Shown: positions 8,261-16,800 of the stretch, piece after piece
Layout: each line of letters opens with the position of its first letter
Position numbering within the stretch: the first letter of the stretch is position 1
Source of the DNA: Prevotella sp.
Lineage (GTDB): Bacteria > Bacteroidota > Bacteroidia > Bacteroidales > Bacteroidaceae
DNA: 64,000 nucleotides
Assembly (NCBI GenBank): GCA_022769285.1
Contig: JALEKD010000032.1
Span: 62,001-126,000 of the forward strand
Reading direction: 5' to 3'
Notes under the pieces: generated by a model
Seen by the model: only the letters and a program-made list of their open reading frames with translations
The model's database searches: none
What the model was told of the DNA's origin: nothing
Made by a program: the position numbers and the translations under genes

Positions 8261-9259
8261 TTACTTCTTTGGGGCAGTCTTCCTGACTGCGCCTTTCTTA
8301 GCAGCGGGTGCAGCCTTGACCGTCGCAGGGGTCTTGGCAGGCCCCTCCTTGACATCGGCAGGCTTAGCCTCTTTCTTCTGGACACCGACCAGCTCGACGG
8401 TGAAGATAAGGGTAGAGTTGGGCTTGATGCGACCAGCAGGCTGAGTACCATATCCTAACTCGGCAGGTATGTATAGCTCCCACTTGCTGCCTACGGGCAT
8501 CATGGTGAGGGCCTCGGTCCACCCCTTGATAACTCCGCTTACAGGGAACTCGCTCGTCTGCGGGTTGCGCTTGTAACTGCTGTCAAACACGGTACCATCT
8601 ATCATACGGCCCTCGTACTTGGCCACCACGCGGTCGTCCTTAGTAGGAACGACGCCTGTACCCTGGGTGATAACCTTGTACTGCAAACCGGACGGGGTGG
8701 TCTTGACACCCTCCTTGGTACGGTTGTCGGCCAGCCACTTCTCGTTGGCAGCCTTATAACGCTGGGTGGCCTCCTCGCGATCGGCCATGGCGCGCTGCTC
8801 AAAGAACTTGCCGGCACGGGCATCGGTAAACAGGGTGGTGTCGCCCAGCAGGGCGTCGCGGAAGCCGGCTGTAAACAGATCGGTATTGATAGAGTCGCGG
8901 CTACCCTCGAACTGGCTCTGCATAGAGGGCAGCATGCGCATCAGCAGCATACGGGCCACCTGGGCACCGGCGTTATAAGCCTGGTACTGGGGGTCGCCGC
9001 TGCGGCTTATGCCCTCGTTAAATCCTGCCACCACATCCTTGATATAAGCTGTGTCAACCATATACTCCTGCTCCAGATACTTGGTGAGTCCCTGGGTAAG
9101 GTAACGTCCGGCGGTGTAGCTCAGCGAGTCGCTGCCAGTGGCCAGCACTACCTGCTTGGCAGGGGCGGCCTCGGTCTTTTTCTTCTTTCTGTCGGCCAGG
9201 GCCGAATTAAAAGAAGCACTCGCCACGAGGACGAGTGCTAACATTAATACTTTTTTCAT
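8261..9259 (-). CDS. Exported FKBP-type peptidyl-prolyl isomerase with basic C-terminal tail
   Basis: Catalyses cis-trans isomerisation of prolyl bonds, helping envelope proteins fold. 332 residues: a signal peptide (residues 1-22, ending ALA), an FKBP N-terminal dimerisation domain (about 40-180), the FKBP catalytic domain (about 205-290, with VAKYEGRMIDGTVFDSS, VIKGWTEAL and YIPAELGYG), then about 40 residues of Lys, Ala, Pro and Thr (KKGAVRKTAPKK at the end) that resemble histone-H1-like tails. The tail is unusual for this family and its purpose is unknown. Third gene of a tandem set; 15 bases separate it from the upstream paralogue, so one transcript is likely. Confidence 0.92.
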   Translation of the reverse strand: MKKVLMLALVLVASASFNSALADRKKKKTEAAPAKQVVLATGSDSLSYTAGRYLTQGLTKYLEQEYMVDTAYIKDVVAGFNEGISRSGDPQYQAYNAGAQVARMLLMRMLPSMQSQFEGSRDSINTDLFTAGFRDALLGDTTLFTDARAGKFFEQRAMADREEATQRYKAANEKWLADNRTKEGVKTTPSGLQYKVITQGTGVVPTKDDRVVAKYEGRMIDGTVFDSSYKRNPQTSEFPVSGVIKGWTEALTMMPVGSKWELYIPAELGYGTQPAGRIKPNSTLIFTVELVGVQKKEAKPADVKEGPAKTPATVKAAPAAKKGAVRKTAPKK

Positions 9260-9274
9260 ATCTATGATAAGCTA

Positions 9275-10147
9275 TTACTTGCCTACGCTAACCAGCTCTA
9301 TCTTGAAGATGAGTACAGAGTAAGGCTTGATGGGGCCCTGCTCCTGGTCGCCATAGGCCATGTTCTGCGGAATGTAAACCTCCCAAACTGAGCCAGCAGG
9401 CATGTGGGTCAGGGCCTCGGTCCATCCCTTGATAACCTGGTTGGCGCGGAACTGTACGGGCTCTCCGCGCTTGTACGAAGAGTCGAATACCTTGCCGTCG
9501 ATGGTCTTGCCCTCATACTGAACCTTTACTAAGCTGGTATCCTTAGGCATGGGGCCGTTGCCCTCCTTGATTACCTTGTACTGAACACCGAAGCCAAGCT
9601 CCTTAACGCCAGCCTTCTTCTTGTTCAGGGCCAGGAACTTCTCGCCAGCCTCCTTGTTGGGGCCATACTCCTTCTGCATACGCTCAGAACGCACCGAACT
9701 CATCAGGCGCTGTACCATCTCCTGAGCCTCAGGCACTGTATAAACGGTCTTCTTGCCCGAAGTAGCGGTGATAAAACCGGCCAGGAAGTTCTTCAGGGAA
9801 ATGGTCTTGGTAGAATCCTCGCCGTAGATTTCGTGGTTGATGCCCTTGATCATCTGGTTAGATACCTGCTGACCTATCTGGATACCTGCATAGTAAGCAG
9901 CCTTGGCCTTATCGTCGCCAGCGTTGGCTCCGTCATTCAGGCCGCGGAAGAACTCGTCCATGTAAGTAGTGTCTATGCCCATGCGGCCCACGAGATACTC
10001 CTTCAAGCCCTGCGACTGAAGCATACCCATGGCATAGGCCAGTGTGTCAACCTTGTTTTTCAGACTCGGCTTAGGTGCTGAGTTGCCGCAGCCTGTGAAG
10101 GTGGCGGCCAGGATAGCCAAAATGGCTACAATAGAAAACTTTTTCAT
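9275..10147 (-). CDS. FKBP-type peptidyl-prolyl isomerase, lipoprotein
   Basis: Second of three tandem FKBP proteins, 290 residues. A lipoprotein signal ends TFTGC at Cys20, so it is expected to be lipid-anchored in the envelope. An N-terminal FKBP domain (about 30-175) precedes the catalytic domain (about 190-288; VQYEGKTIDGKVFDSS, VIKGWTEAL, YIPQNMAYG). It shares the whole architecture with the downstream gene but lacks its basic tail. It lies 47 bases after the cytoplasmic paralogue. Confidence 0.93.
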   Translation of the reverse strand: MKKFSIVAILAILAATFTGCGNSAPKPSLKNKVDTLAYAMGMLQSQGLKEYLVGRMGIDTTYMDEFFRGLNDGANAGDDKAKAAYYAGIQIGQQVSNQMIKGINHEIYGEDSTKTISLKNFLAGFITATSGKKTVYTVPEAQEMVQRLMSSVRSERMQKEYGPNKEAGEKFLALNKKKAGVKELGFGVQYKVIKEGNGPMPKDTSLVKVQYEGKTIDGKVFDSSYKRGEPVQFRANQVIKGWTEALTHMPAGSVWEVYIPQNMAYGDQEQGPIKPYSVLIFKIELVSVGK

Positions 10148-10194
10148 TTTTATGGATTTGATTTTTTTGATGTTTACATTGATTATGGTTGGGG

Positions 10195-10800
10195 TTAGAG
10201 CACATCAATGAGCTCTACGTCGAAGACCAGCGCCGAATAAGGGGGTATCTGCTGGCCGGCGCCACGCTCGCCATAGCCTAAGTTGTAAGGAATGAAGAAG
10301 CGATACTTGGCACCTTCCTTCATAAGCTGCACGCCCTCGGTCCAGCCTGCTATAACCTGATTGAGGCCGAACACAGCCGGCTCACCACGCTGGATGGAGC
10401 TGTCGAAGAGGGTTCCGTCGATGAGCATACCCTCATAGTGGCAGCGTACACGGTCGGTAGCCTTGGGCTGCTTGCCATTGCCCTCACGGAGCACCTGATA
10501 CTGCAGGCCCGAAGGCAGGGTAACCACACCCTCCTTGTCGGCATTGGCCTTAAGATAGGCTTCGCCCTTGGCCTTATTGTCCTTGAAACGCTCAGCGGCG
10601 GCAGCGCGCTGCTTCTTCTCCTGTTCCTCAAAGAAAGTGCGCACGATGGTCTGCGCCTCGGTCTCAGAGAGTTTACCATCGCCACCGGCCAGTACGTCCT
10701 TGATGGCCTGTGCAAAATCATCGATATTCAGGTCCTTAGCTCCCATATCAGTGAGCTGACGGCCGATGCCGAGACCTAAAGCATAGCTTACTTTATCCAT
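10195..10800 (-). CDS. FKBP-type peptidyl-prolyl isomerase, cytoplasmic (FklB-like)
   Basis: First gene of the tandem set, 201 residues, no signal peptide (MDKVSYALGLGIGRQL). The N-terminal helical dimerisation domain (1-90) and FKBP catalytic domain (100-200; CHYEGMLIDGTLFDSS, VIAGWTEGV, FIPYNLGYG) match FklB/FkpA-type enzymes. With the next two genes the cell has one cytoplasmic, one lipid-anchored and one soluble exported version, which suggests duplication followed by change of location. Promoter box at 10830-10837. Confidence 0.93.
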   Translation of the reverse strand: MDKVSYALGLGIGRQLTDMGAKDLNIDDFAQAIKDVLAGGDGKLSETEAQTIVRTFFEEQEKKQRAAAAERFKDNKAKGEAYLKANADKEGVVTLPSGLQYQVLREGNGKQPKATDRVRCHYEGMLIDGTLFDSSIQRGEPAVFGLNQVIAGWTEGVQLMKEGAKYRFFIPYNLGYGERGAGQQIPPYSALVFDVELIDVL

Positions 10801-10829
10801 TTCTATTTATAATATGTAAAAATTTAGTG

Positions 10830-10837
10830 CAAAGTTA
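10830..10837 (-). promoter_or_regulatory. Promoter -7 box for the FKBP operon
   Basis: TAACTTTG on the minus strand, 30 bases before the ATG at 10800, fits TAnnTTTG. No clear -33 TTTG is visible. Confidence 0.6.
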
Positions 10838-11181
10838 AGAAAAAAAGCATAAGCGTCAGCCGAATTACAGGAAAATATTATAGAAATCGGCTAAATAAAC
10901 TAAAAAACATACGCATTATCTCTTACCCAATATGGGTATGCCTTTATTCCATACAATTATGCCTATTACATCCGCATGGGTCATTTCCACCTCAACTAAA
11001 ACACCTGTTAAAACAAATGGAGTTTCAACTATACACACTGAAAAATCAGTTATTTTTCTTTGTTCTGTCTTACGCATACAGTATCTTTGCACTGGATAGG
11101 CTGAATTTCGACAATTCTAACAGAATCGGTTGTCTCAGGATTTATCCCAACCTTACATTACACCTTATAATAATAGCTAAT
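10838..11181. other. Divergent intergenic stretch between the FKBP operon and the sirtuin gene
   Basis: AT-rich, with no gene seen. It carries the minus-strand FKBP promoter at its left edge and a plus-strand box TATCTTTG at 11092-11099 for the sirtuin gene. A plus-strand frame open from 11017 is continuous with the sirtuin but is AT-rich and covers the promoter. Confidence 0.5.
11092..11099 (+). promoter_or_regulatory. Promoter -7 box for the sirtuin gene
   Basis: TATCTTTG fits TAnnTTTG and lies 83 bases before the ATG at 11182, which supports that start over the in-frame ATG at 11017 that precedes the box. Confidence 0.6.
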
Positions 11182-11877
11182 ATGAAGAAGATAGTATTCC
11201 TTACCGGAGCAGGCATGTCGGTAGAGAGTGGTTTTAAGACCTTCCGCGGGAACGATGGCCTGTGGGAAGATTATCCCGTGGAGCAGGTAGCCTCGCACGA
11301 GGGGTGGGAAGCCAACCCGACATTGGTAACCAATTTTTATAACAAGTTGCGCCAGCAGCTCTTTGACGCTCAGCCCAACGAGGGGCACCGCCTCATCAAA
11401 AGTCTCGAAGACCATTATCAGGTAAGCGTTATCACCCAGAACGTAGATAACCTACACGAGCGTGCTGGCTCTAAGCACGTCATACACCTGCACGGCGAAC
11501 TGACCAAGGTATGTTCGAGCGCAGACCCTTATAACCCAGCCTACATCCAGGAACTAACCCCGGCCAATCCGACCGTAGCCCCAGGCACACGTACCGGAGA
11601 CGGCAGCCTGCTGCGGCCGTTCATCGTCTTTTTCGGCGAGAGTGTCCCCATGATAGAGCCTGCCGCCGAGGAAGTCAAGACGGCCGACATCCTGGTAATC
11701 ATAGGTACTTCGCTACAAGTATATCCCGCTGCCAGCCTGGCCTACTATGCTCCCGCCCACAGTCCCATCTACCTGATAGACCCCGGAGCCGTAGATGCTC
11801 GTATGAACCGCGTAGTCCATCTGCAATGTGGTGCCACCGAAGGTATGCGCCGTCTCATCAACATACTGAAAGATTGA
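11182..11877 (+). CDS. NAD-dependent protein deacylase, sirtuin family, lacking zinc cysteines
   Basis: 231 residues, cytoplasmic. Sirtuins remove acyl groups from lysines using NAD. The NAD-binding GAGMSVESGF starts at residue 8, QNVDN lies at about 86-90 and the catalytic histidine in HLHGE at about 102-106; SLLRPFIVFFGE follows. In zinc-binding sirtuins two CXXC pairs follow the catalytic His; here that stretch (residues 107-145) has a single Cys (KVCSSADPYNP) and no pair. From memory Bacteroidetes homologues share this, so it is probably a lineage trait and not damage. Start chosen at 11182 because the upstream extension covers the promoter. Single gene. Confidence 0.9.
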   Translation: MKKIVFLTGAGMSVESGFKTFRGNDGLWEDYPVEQVASHEGWEANPTLVTNFYNKLRQQLFDAQPNEGHRLIKSLEDHYQVSVITQNVDNLHERAGSKHVIHLHGELTKVCSSADPYNPAYIQELTPANPTVAPGTRTGDGSLLRPFIVFFGESVPMIEPAAEEVKTADILVIIGTSLQVYPAASLAYYAPAHSPIYLIDPGAVDARMNRVVHLQCGATEGMRRLINILKD

Positions 11878-11991
11878 CGAGGAGAAAACCACAGGCCACC
11901 CCCACGCTCACAACGTTTTGCAACTGGGATACCAAGGCAAAAAATTATGTGATTTATAGGCTCTTGTGTGGCTTTTATGGATATTTATTTG

Positions 11992-11999
11992 TACTTTTG
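11992..11999 (+). promoter_or_regulatory. Promoter -7 box for argS
   Basis: TACTTTTG fits TAnnTTTG, 41 bases before the argS ATG at 12040. The frame of argS is open upstream to 11968 but that part covers this box. Confidence 0.6.
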
Positions 12000-12039
12000 C
12001 AACGTTATTAATTATGTAAATACTATATTTATCAGCATC

Positions 12040-13857
12040 ATGAAGATAGAAAACCACATAAGCGAGTCTGTTAAAGAAGCCATTAAGGCTCTTTACGGAC
12101 AGGAGGTATCAGAGAAGATGATACAGCTACAGAAGACCAAGGCAACCTTTGAGGGGCACCTCACGCTGGTGGTCTTCCCATTCCTCAAAATGTCTAAGAA
12201 GAAACCAGAAGATACTGCGCAGGAGATAGGCGAGTACTTAGTACAGCATTGTGAGGATGTAGCACGGTTTAATGTGGTGAAAGGTTTCCTCAACCTGGTG
12301 GTGGCGCCCAAAGCCTGGGTGGCTCTGCTCAATGAAATCAATGCCGATGCTCATTTCGGAGAGAAGCCGGTAACCGATGCGTCGCCCTTAGTGATGATAG
12401 AGTACTCTTCGCCCAACACCAATAAGCCTCTGCACTTAGGCCATGTACGCAACAACCTATTGGGCTGGTCATTAGCACAGATTATGGAGGCCAACGGCAA
12501 CAAGGTGGTGAAGACCAATATCGTCAACGACCGTGGCATCCACATCTGCAAGAGCATGCTTGCATGGCTCAAATGGGGCAACGGAGAGACCCCTGAGAGC
12601 AGCGGCAAGAAGGGCGACCACCTGATAGGCGATTACTATGTGGCTTTCGACAAGCATTACCGTGAGGAGGTAGCTAACCTGAAATCCCAGTACATGGCTG
12701 AGGGCCTGGACGACGAGGCTGCTACCGAGAAGGCTAAGACGGAGGCCCCACTCATCAAGGAAGCACACGCTATGCTCGTGAAATGGGAGCAAGGCGACCC
12801 CGAGGTACGGGCGCTGTGGCAGAAGATGAACGCTTGGGTCTACGCAGGATTTGACGAGACTTACAAGGCGCTTGGCGTTAGCTTCGACAAGATATACTAT
12901 GAGTCCAACACGTACTTAGAGGGCAAGAAAAAGGTCGAGGAGGGCTTGGCCAAAGGTCTCTTCTTCCGCAAGCCTGACAACAGCGTGTGGGCCGATTTGA
13001 CCCAGGACGGCCTTGATCAGAAGTTGCTGCTACGTTCAGACGGTACCAGCGTGTACATGACGCAGGACATAGGTACCGCCGAGATGCGTTTCAACGACTA
13101 CCCCATCGACAAGATGATTTACGTAGTGGGCAACGAGCAGAACTATCACTTCCAGGTGCTCTCTATCTTACTCGACCGCTTAGGTTTTAAGTGGGGAAAA
13201 GACTTGGTACACTTCTCTTACGGCATGGTAGAACTGCCCAATGGCAAGATGAAAAGCCGCGAGGGAACTGTGGTTGATGCCGATGACCTGATAGCCGAGA
13301 TGATAAAGGATGCCCGGCAGACCAGCGACGAGTTAGGCAAGTTCAAGGACATGAGTGAAGACGAGCGCCAGGAGATTGCCCGCATCGTAGGCCTGGGCGC
13401 GCTCAAGTATTTCATCCTCAAAGTAGACGCCCGCAAGAATATGCTCTTCAATCCCGAGGAGAGTATCGACTTCAATGGCAACACCGGCCCATTCATCCAG
13501 TACACCTATGCCCGCATACGCAGCATCATGCGCAAGGCCGGTGCCGAAGGCATCGTCCTCCCCGAGGTCCTGGACAGCCAGGCTGTGCTCAATGACAAAG
13601 AGATAGCCTTGATACAGAAGATGAATGATTACGGGGTGGCCGTGGCCGATGCTGGTACCAACTACAACCCAGCCGGAATAGCCAACTACTGCTACGAGCT
13701 GACCAAGGAGTTCAATCAGTTCTACCACGACTACAGCATCCTCAACGCCGATACGCCCGAGCTGAAGGCTTCCCGCCTGGTACTGGCCGCCAATGTAGCC
13801 AAGATACTGCGCAACGGTATGGCCCTGTTAGGCATCGAGGTGCCCGAACGTATGTAA
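12040..13857 (+). CDS. argS: Arginyl-tRNA synthetase
   Basis: Charges tRNA-Arg with arginine. 605 residues, normal for the family. The N-terminal Arg-S additional domain spans about 5-90. The class I HIGH motif reads HLGH at residues 132-135 (SSPNTNKPLHLGH), and the KMSKS equivalent is GKMKSREG at about 403. The DALR anticodon-binding domain occupies the last 120 residues (YNPAGIANYCYEL). Start at 12040 follows the promoter box and gives a usual N-terminus. The RNase H gene follows after 13 bases and is probably co-transcribed. Confidence 0.97.
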   Translation: MKIENHISESVKEAIKALYGQEVSEKMIQLQKTKATFEGHLTLVVFPFLKMSKKKPEDTAQEIGEYLVQHCEDVARFNVVKGFLNLVVAPKAWVALLNEINADAHFGEKPVTDASPLVMIEYSSPNTNKPLHLGHVRNNLLGWSLAQIMEANGNKVVKTNIVNDRGIHICKSMLAWLKWGNGETPESSGKKGDHLIGDYYVAFDKHYREEVANLKSQYMAEGLDDEAATEKAKTEAPLIKEAHAMLVKWEQGDPEVRALWQKMNAWVYAGFDETYKALGVSFDKIYYESNTYLEGKKKVEEGLAKGLFFRKPDNSVWADLTQDGLDQKLLLRSDGTSVYMTQDIGTAEMRFNDYPIDKMIYVVGNEQNYHFQVLSILLDRLGFKWGKDLVHFSYGMVELPNGKMKSREGTVVDADDLIAEMIKDARQTSDELGKFKDMSEDERQEIARIVGLGALKYFILKVDARKNMLFNPEESIDFNGNTGPFIQYTYARIRSIMRKAGAEGIVLPEVLDSQAVLNDKEIALIQKMNDYGVAVADAGTNYNPAGIANYCYELTKEFNQFYHDYSILNADTPELKASRLVLAANVAKILRNGMALLGIEVPERM

Positions 13858-13870
13858 CCCACCCGTAGGC

Positions 13871-14341
13871 ATGAAGAGGGGAATAACCAATCCGCCCGAT
13901 TGGCGCAAGGATACCGTACTGCCACTTCCCGCAGAGGTCAAGGCTAACGCATGGGCCGTAGATGCCGCCTGTTCGGGCAACCCTGGGCCTATGGAGTACC
14001 AGGCCATCGACCTGGCCACAGGCGCCCAGGTTTTCCACTTCGGTCCCATGCATGGCACCAATAACATCGGCGAGTTCTTAGCCATCGTACATGCCTTGGC
14101 GCTCATGGAGCAGCAGGGCATCAGGGACAAGACGATATACAGCGACTCGTACAACGCCATCCTGTGGGTTCGCAAGAAACAATGCAAGACCAAGCTGGCA
14201 CGCAATGCTCAGACAGAGCCGCTGTACCAGATAATAGAGCGGGCCGAGCGATGGCTGCGCACACACGCCGTGCAAGTGCCCATCATACAGTGGGAGACGC
14301 GCCTGTGGGGCGACATACCAGCCGACTTCGGGCGCAAGTAG
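13871..14341 (+). CDS. Ribonuclease H-like protein (type I fold)
   Basis: 156 residues. Acidic residues match the RNase HI active site: Asp31 in VDAACSGNPGP, Glu68 in NNIGEF, Asp92 in YSDSYNA and Asp152 near the C-terminus (IPADFGRK). The family cleaves RNA in RNA-DNA hybrids, removing primers and R-loops. The C-terminal part is short and the usual basic protrusion is missing, as in many compact bacterial members. It follows argS by 13 bases. Whether it or another gene is the main RNase H of the cell cannot be told here. Confidence 0.85.
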   Translation: MKRGITNPPDWRKDTVLPLPAEVKANAWAVDAACSGNPGPMEYQAIDLATGAQVFHFGPMHGTNNIGEFLAIVHALALMEQQGIRDKTIYSDSYNAILWVRKKQCKTKLARNAQTEPLYQIIERAERWLRTHAVQVPIIQWETRLWGDIPADFGRK

Positions 14342-14380
14342 ACATTCTATATATTATTGAGTGAATATTATTATACGACT

Positions 14381-15013
14381 ATGGATAAGATAAAGACGGA
14401 CTTCGCGTCCAAACTGCTGGAGATTAAGGCTATCAAATTGCAGCCCCAGAATCCTTTCACATGGGCTTCTGGCTGGAAATCTCCTTTCTATTGTGACAAC
14501 CGCAAGACTCTTTCATTCCCTGAAGTGCGTAGTTACGTCAAGTTGGAACTGGTACATACCATTCTGGCCAACTTCCCCGAGGCTACGGCCGTAGCAGGCG
14601 TGGCCACCGGAGCCATCGCCCAGGGTGCTATGGTGGCCGACGAGCTTAACCTGCCTTTCTGCTACGTTCGCTCTAAGCCCAAGGACCACGGTATGGGCAA
14701 CCTGATAGAGGGCGAACTGCCTGTGGGCTCTAAGGTAGTGGTGGTCGAAGACCTCATCTCTACCGGTGGCAGCTCGCTCAAGGCTGTCGAGGCACTACGC
14801 CAGGCCGGTTTCGAGGTGGTGGGTATGGTGGCCTCATACACCTATGGTTTCCCCGTGGCCGAGGAGGCTTTCGCCAAGGCTCAGGTGCGCCTCATCACAC
14901 TTACCGACTACGAACATGTAGTAGAGCGTGCCCTCGCTACGGGTTATATTCAGGAGTCCGATGTCGACCTGCTGCATCGCTGGCGCAAGGATCCAGCCCA
15001 TTATCAGGTATAA
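14381..15013 (+). CDS. pyrE: Orotate phosphoribosyltransferase
   Basis: Joins orotate to PRPP in pyrimidine synthesis. 210 residues. The substrate loop begins ASGWKSPFYCDNR, and the PRPP-binding motif is VVVVEDLISTGGSS at about residues 119-132. The ATG at 14381 (MDKIKTDF) is preferred to an in-frame TTG at 14357. First of pyrE - SRPBCC - argH - lipoprotein, with gaps of 29, 9 and -4 bases, so an operon is likely; pyrE and argH together tie pyrimidine and arginine synthesis, which share carbamoyl phosphate. Confidence 0.96.
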   Translation: MDKIKTDFASKLLEIKAIKLQPQNPFTWASGWKSPFYCDNRKTLSFPEVRSYVKLELVHTILANFPEATAVAGVATGAIAQGAMVADELNLPFCYVRSKPKDHGMGNLIEGELPVGSKVVVVEDLISTGGSSLKAVEALRQAGFEVVGMVASYTYGFPVAEEAFAKAQVRLITLTDYEHVVERALATGYIQESDVDLLHRWRKDPAHYQV

Positions 15014-15042
15014 ACACATGCTACTATAAACCGAAGACCAAC

Positions 15043-15456
15043 ATGAGTACTTTTGAGAGTAGCGTCCGCGAGATAGCCCACGCTCAGCAGTCTGTGTACA
15101 ATGCACTGAGCGACCTTTCTAACCTGGAACGGCTGCGCGACCGCATCCCCCAGGACAAAATCAACGACTTCTCGTTCGATGCCGACCACATCAGCTTTCA
15201 GGCTCCCATGGTGGGCACTATACGCCTGGCCATCGTAGACCGCGAAGCGCCCAAGACTATCAAGTTCGAGACCGAACAGAGCCCCATTCCCTTCCACTTT
15301 TGGATACAGCTGTTGCCCCTTACCGACACCAGTTGCAAGATGAAGCTCACCCTCAAGGCCGACATTAATCCTTTCATCAAGGGCATGGTGCAGAAGCCGC
15401 TGCAAGAGGGCATCAACAAGATAGCCGATGTGCTGCAGATGATAAACTATGACTAA
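15043..15456 (+). CDS. SRPBCC-fold (START-like) protein of unknown ligand
   Basis: 137 residues, no signal peptide. The pattern FESSVREIAHAQQSVYNALSDLSNLERL at the start and the long final helix (NPFIKGMVQKPLQEGINKIADVLQ) is typical of the SRPBCC helix-grip fold, which binds small hydrophobic ligands. No catalytic residue can be inferred. It is set between pyrE and argH with gaps of 29 and 9 bases, an arrangement I recall from other Bacteroidales, so it is likely translated with them. Confidence 0.75.
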   Translation: MSTFESSVREIAHAQQSVYNALSDLSNLERLRDRIPQDKINDFSFDADHISFQAPMVGTIRLAIVDREAPKTIKFETEQSPIPFHFWIQLLPLTDTSCKMKLTLKADINPFIKGMVQKPLQEGINKIADVLQMINYD

Positions 15457-15465
15457 GTAAAAGAC

Positions 15466-16800
15466 ATGAATAAACTCTGGGAAAAAGATTTTGAGGTTAA
15501 CAAGGAGATAGAGCGCTTCACCGTGGGCCGCGACCGCGAGTTGGATCTCTATCTTGCCAAGTACGATGTACTGGGTTCGATGGCCCACATCACCATGCTA
15601 CAGTCCATCGGCCTGTTGGAGCGCGACGAGCTGGTTCAGCTGCTTGCCGAGCTGAAGCATATCTACCACATAGCCGATGAGGGACACTTTGTCATCGAGG
15701 ATGGCGTCGAGGATGTTCACTCGCAGGTAGAACTGATGCTCACCCGCAAGCTGGGAGACATGGGCAAGAAGATACACTCGGGCCGCTCGCGCAACGACCA
15801 GGTTCTGGTAGACCTCAAGCTCTATACCCGTCACGAGCTCATGGACGTAGTACAGCTCACACACAGCCTTTTCGACGAACTCATCGGCAAGAGCCGCCAG
15901 TATAGCCATGTCCTCATGCCTGGCTATACGCACCTGCAGATAGCCATGCCGTCGAGCTTCGGCCTGTGGTTTGGTGCCTACGCCGAGTCGCTGGCCGACG
16001 ACATGCTGTTTCTCCAGGCGGCTTACCGCATGACTAACCGCAACCCGCTCGGGTCAGCTGCTGGCTATGGGTCATCGTTCCCGCTCAACCGCACCATGAC
16101 CACCCAGCTGTTAGGGTTCGACTCGATGGACTACAATGTGGTCTACGCGCAGATGGGGCGTGGCAAGATGGAACGCAATGTGGCCTTTGCCCTGGCCACG
16201 GTGGCAGGCACGGTGGCCAAGATGGCCTTTGATGCCTGTATGTTCAACTGCCAGAACTTCAACTTCGTCAAGCTGCCCAAGGAGTGTACCACCGGCTCCA
16301 GCATCATGCCTCACAAGAAGAACCCCGACGTGTTCGAGCTCATTCGTGCCAAGTGCAATAAGATACAAAGTCTACCTCAGCAGATTATGATGATAATGAA
16401 CAATCTGCCCGTAGGCTACTTCCGCGACCTGCAGATTATCAAGGAGGTGTTCCTGCCTGCCTTTGGCGAGCTCAAGGACTGCCTGCAGATGGCCGCCTAT
16501 ATCATCAACCGCATGGAGGTCAACGAGCACATCCTGGATAACGCCATGTACGACCCTATATTCTCGGTCGAGGAGGTAAACCGACTGGCTGCCGCCGGCA
16601 TGCCGTTCCGCGATGCTTATAAGAAAGTGGGCTTAGAGATTGAGGCTGGCACTTTCCATGCCGATCGCAACATCCACCATACCCATGAGGGTTCTATAGG
16701 TAATTTGTGCAACGACCAGATTACCCACCTGATGGAGCACACGCTCAGCGAGTTCCACTTCGAGCGCGTGATAGAAGCCGAAAAACGCCTGCTGTCATGA
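15466..16800 (+). CDS. argH: Argininosuccinate lyase
   Basis: Last step of arginine synthesis: argininosuccinate to arginine and fumarate. 444 residues, usual length. The fumarase/aspartase signature GSSIMPHKKNPD lies at about 277-288 and carries the mobile catalytic Ser loop; HSGRSRNDQV at about 103-112 and TPGYTHLQ-like MPGYTHLQ at about 150 are the other conserved blocks. It follows the SRPBCC gene by 9 bases and overlaps the next gene by ATGA, indicating coupled translation. Confidence 0.97.
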   Translation: MNKLWEKDFEVNKEIERFTVGRDRELDLYLAKYDVLGSMAHITMLQSIGLLERDELVQLLAELKHIYHIADEGHFVIEDGVEDVHSQVELMLTRKLGDMGKKIHSGRSRNDQVLVDLKLYTRHELMDVVQLTHSLFDELIGKSRQYSHVLMPGYTHLQIAMPSSFGLWFGAYAESLADDMLFLQAAYRMTNRNPLGSAAGYGSSFPLNRTMTTQLLGFDSMDYNVVYAQMGRGKMERNVAFALATVAGTVAKMAFDACMFNCQNFNFVKLPKECTTGSSIMPHKKNPDVFELIRAKCNKIQSLPQQIMMIMNNLPVGYFRDLQIIKEVFLPAFGELKDCLQMAAYIINRMEVNEHILDNAMYDPIFSVEEVNRLAAAGMPFRDAYKKVGLEIEAGTFHADRNIHHTHEGSIGNLCNDQITHLMEHTLSEFHFERVIEAEKRLLS

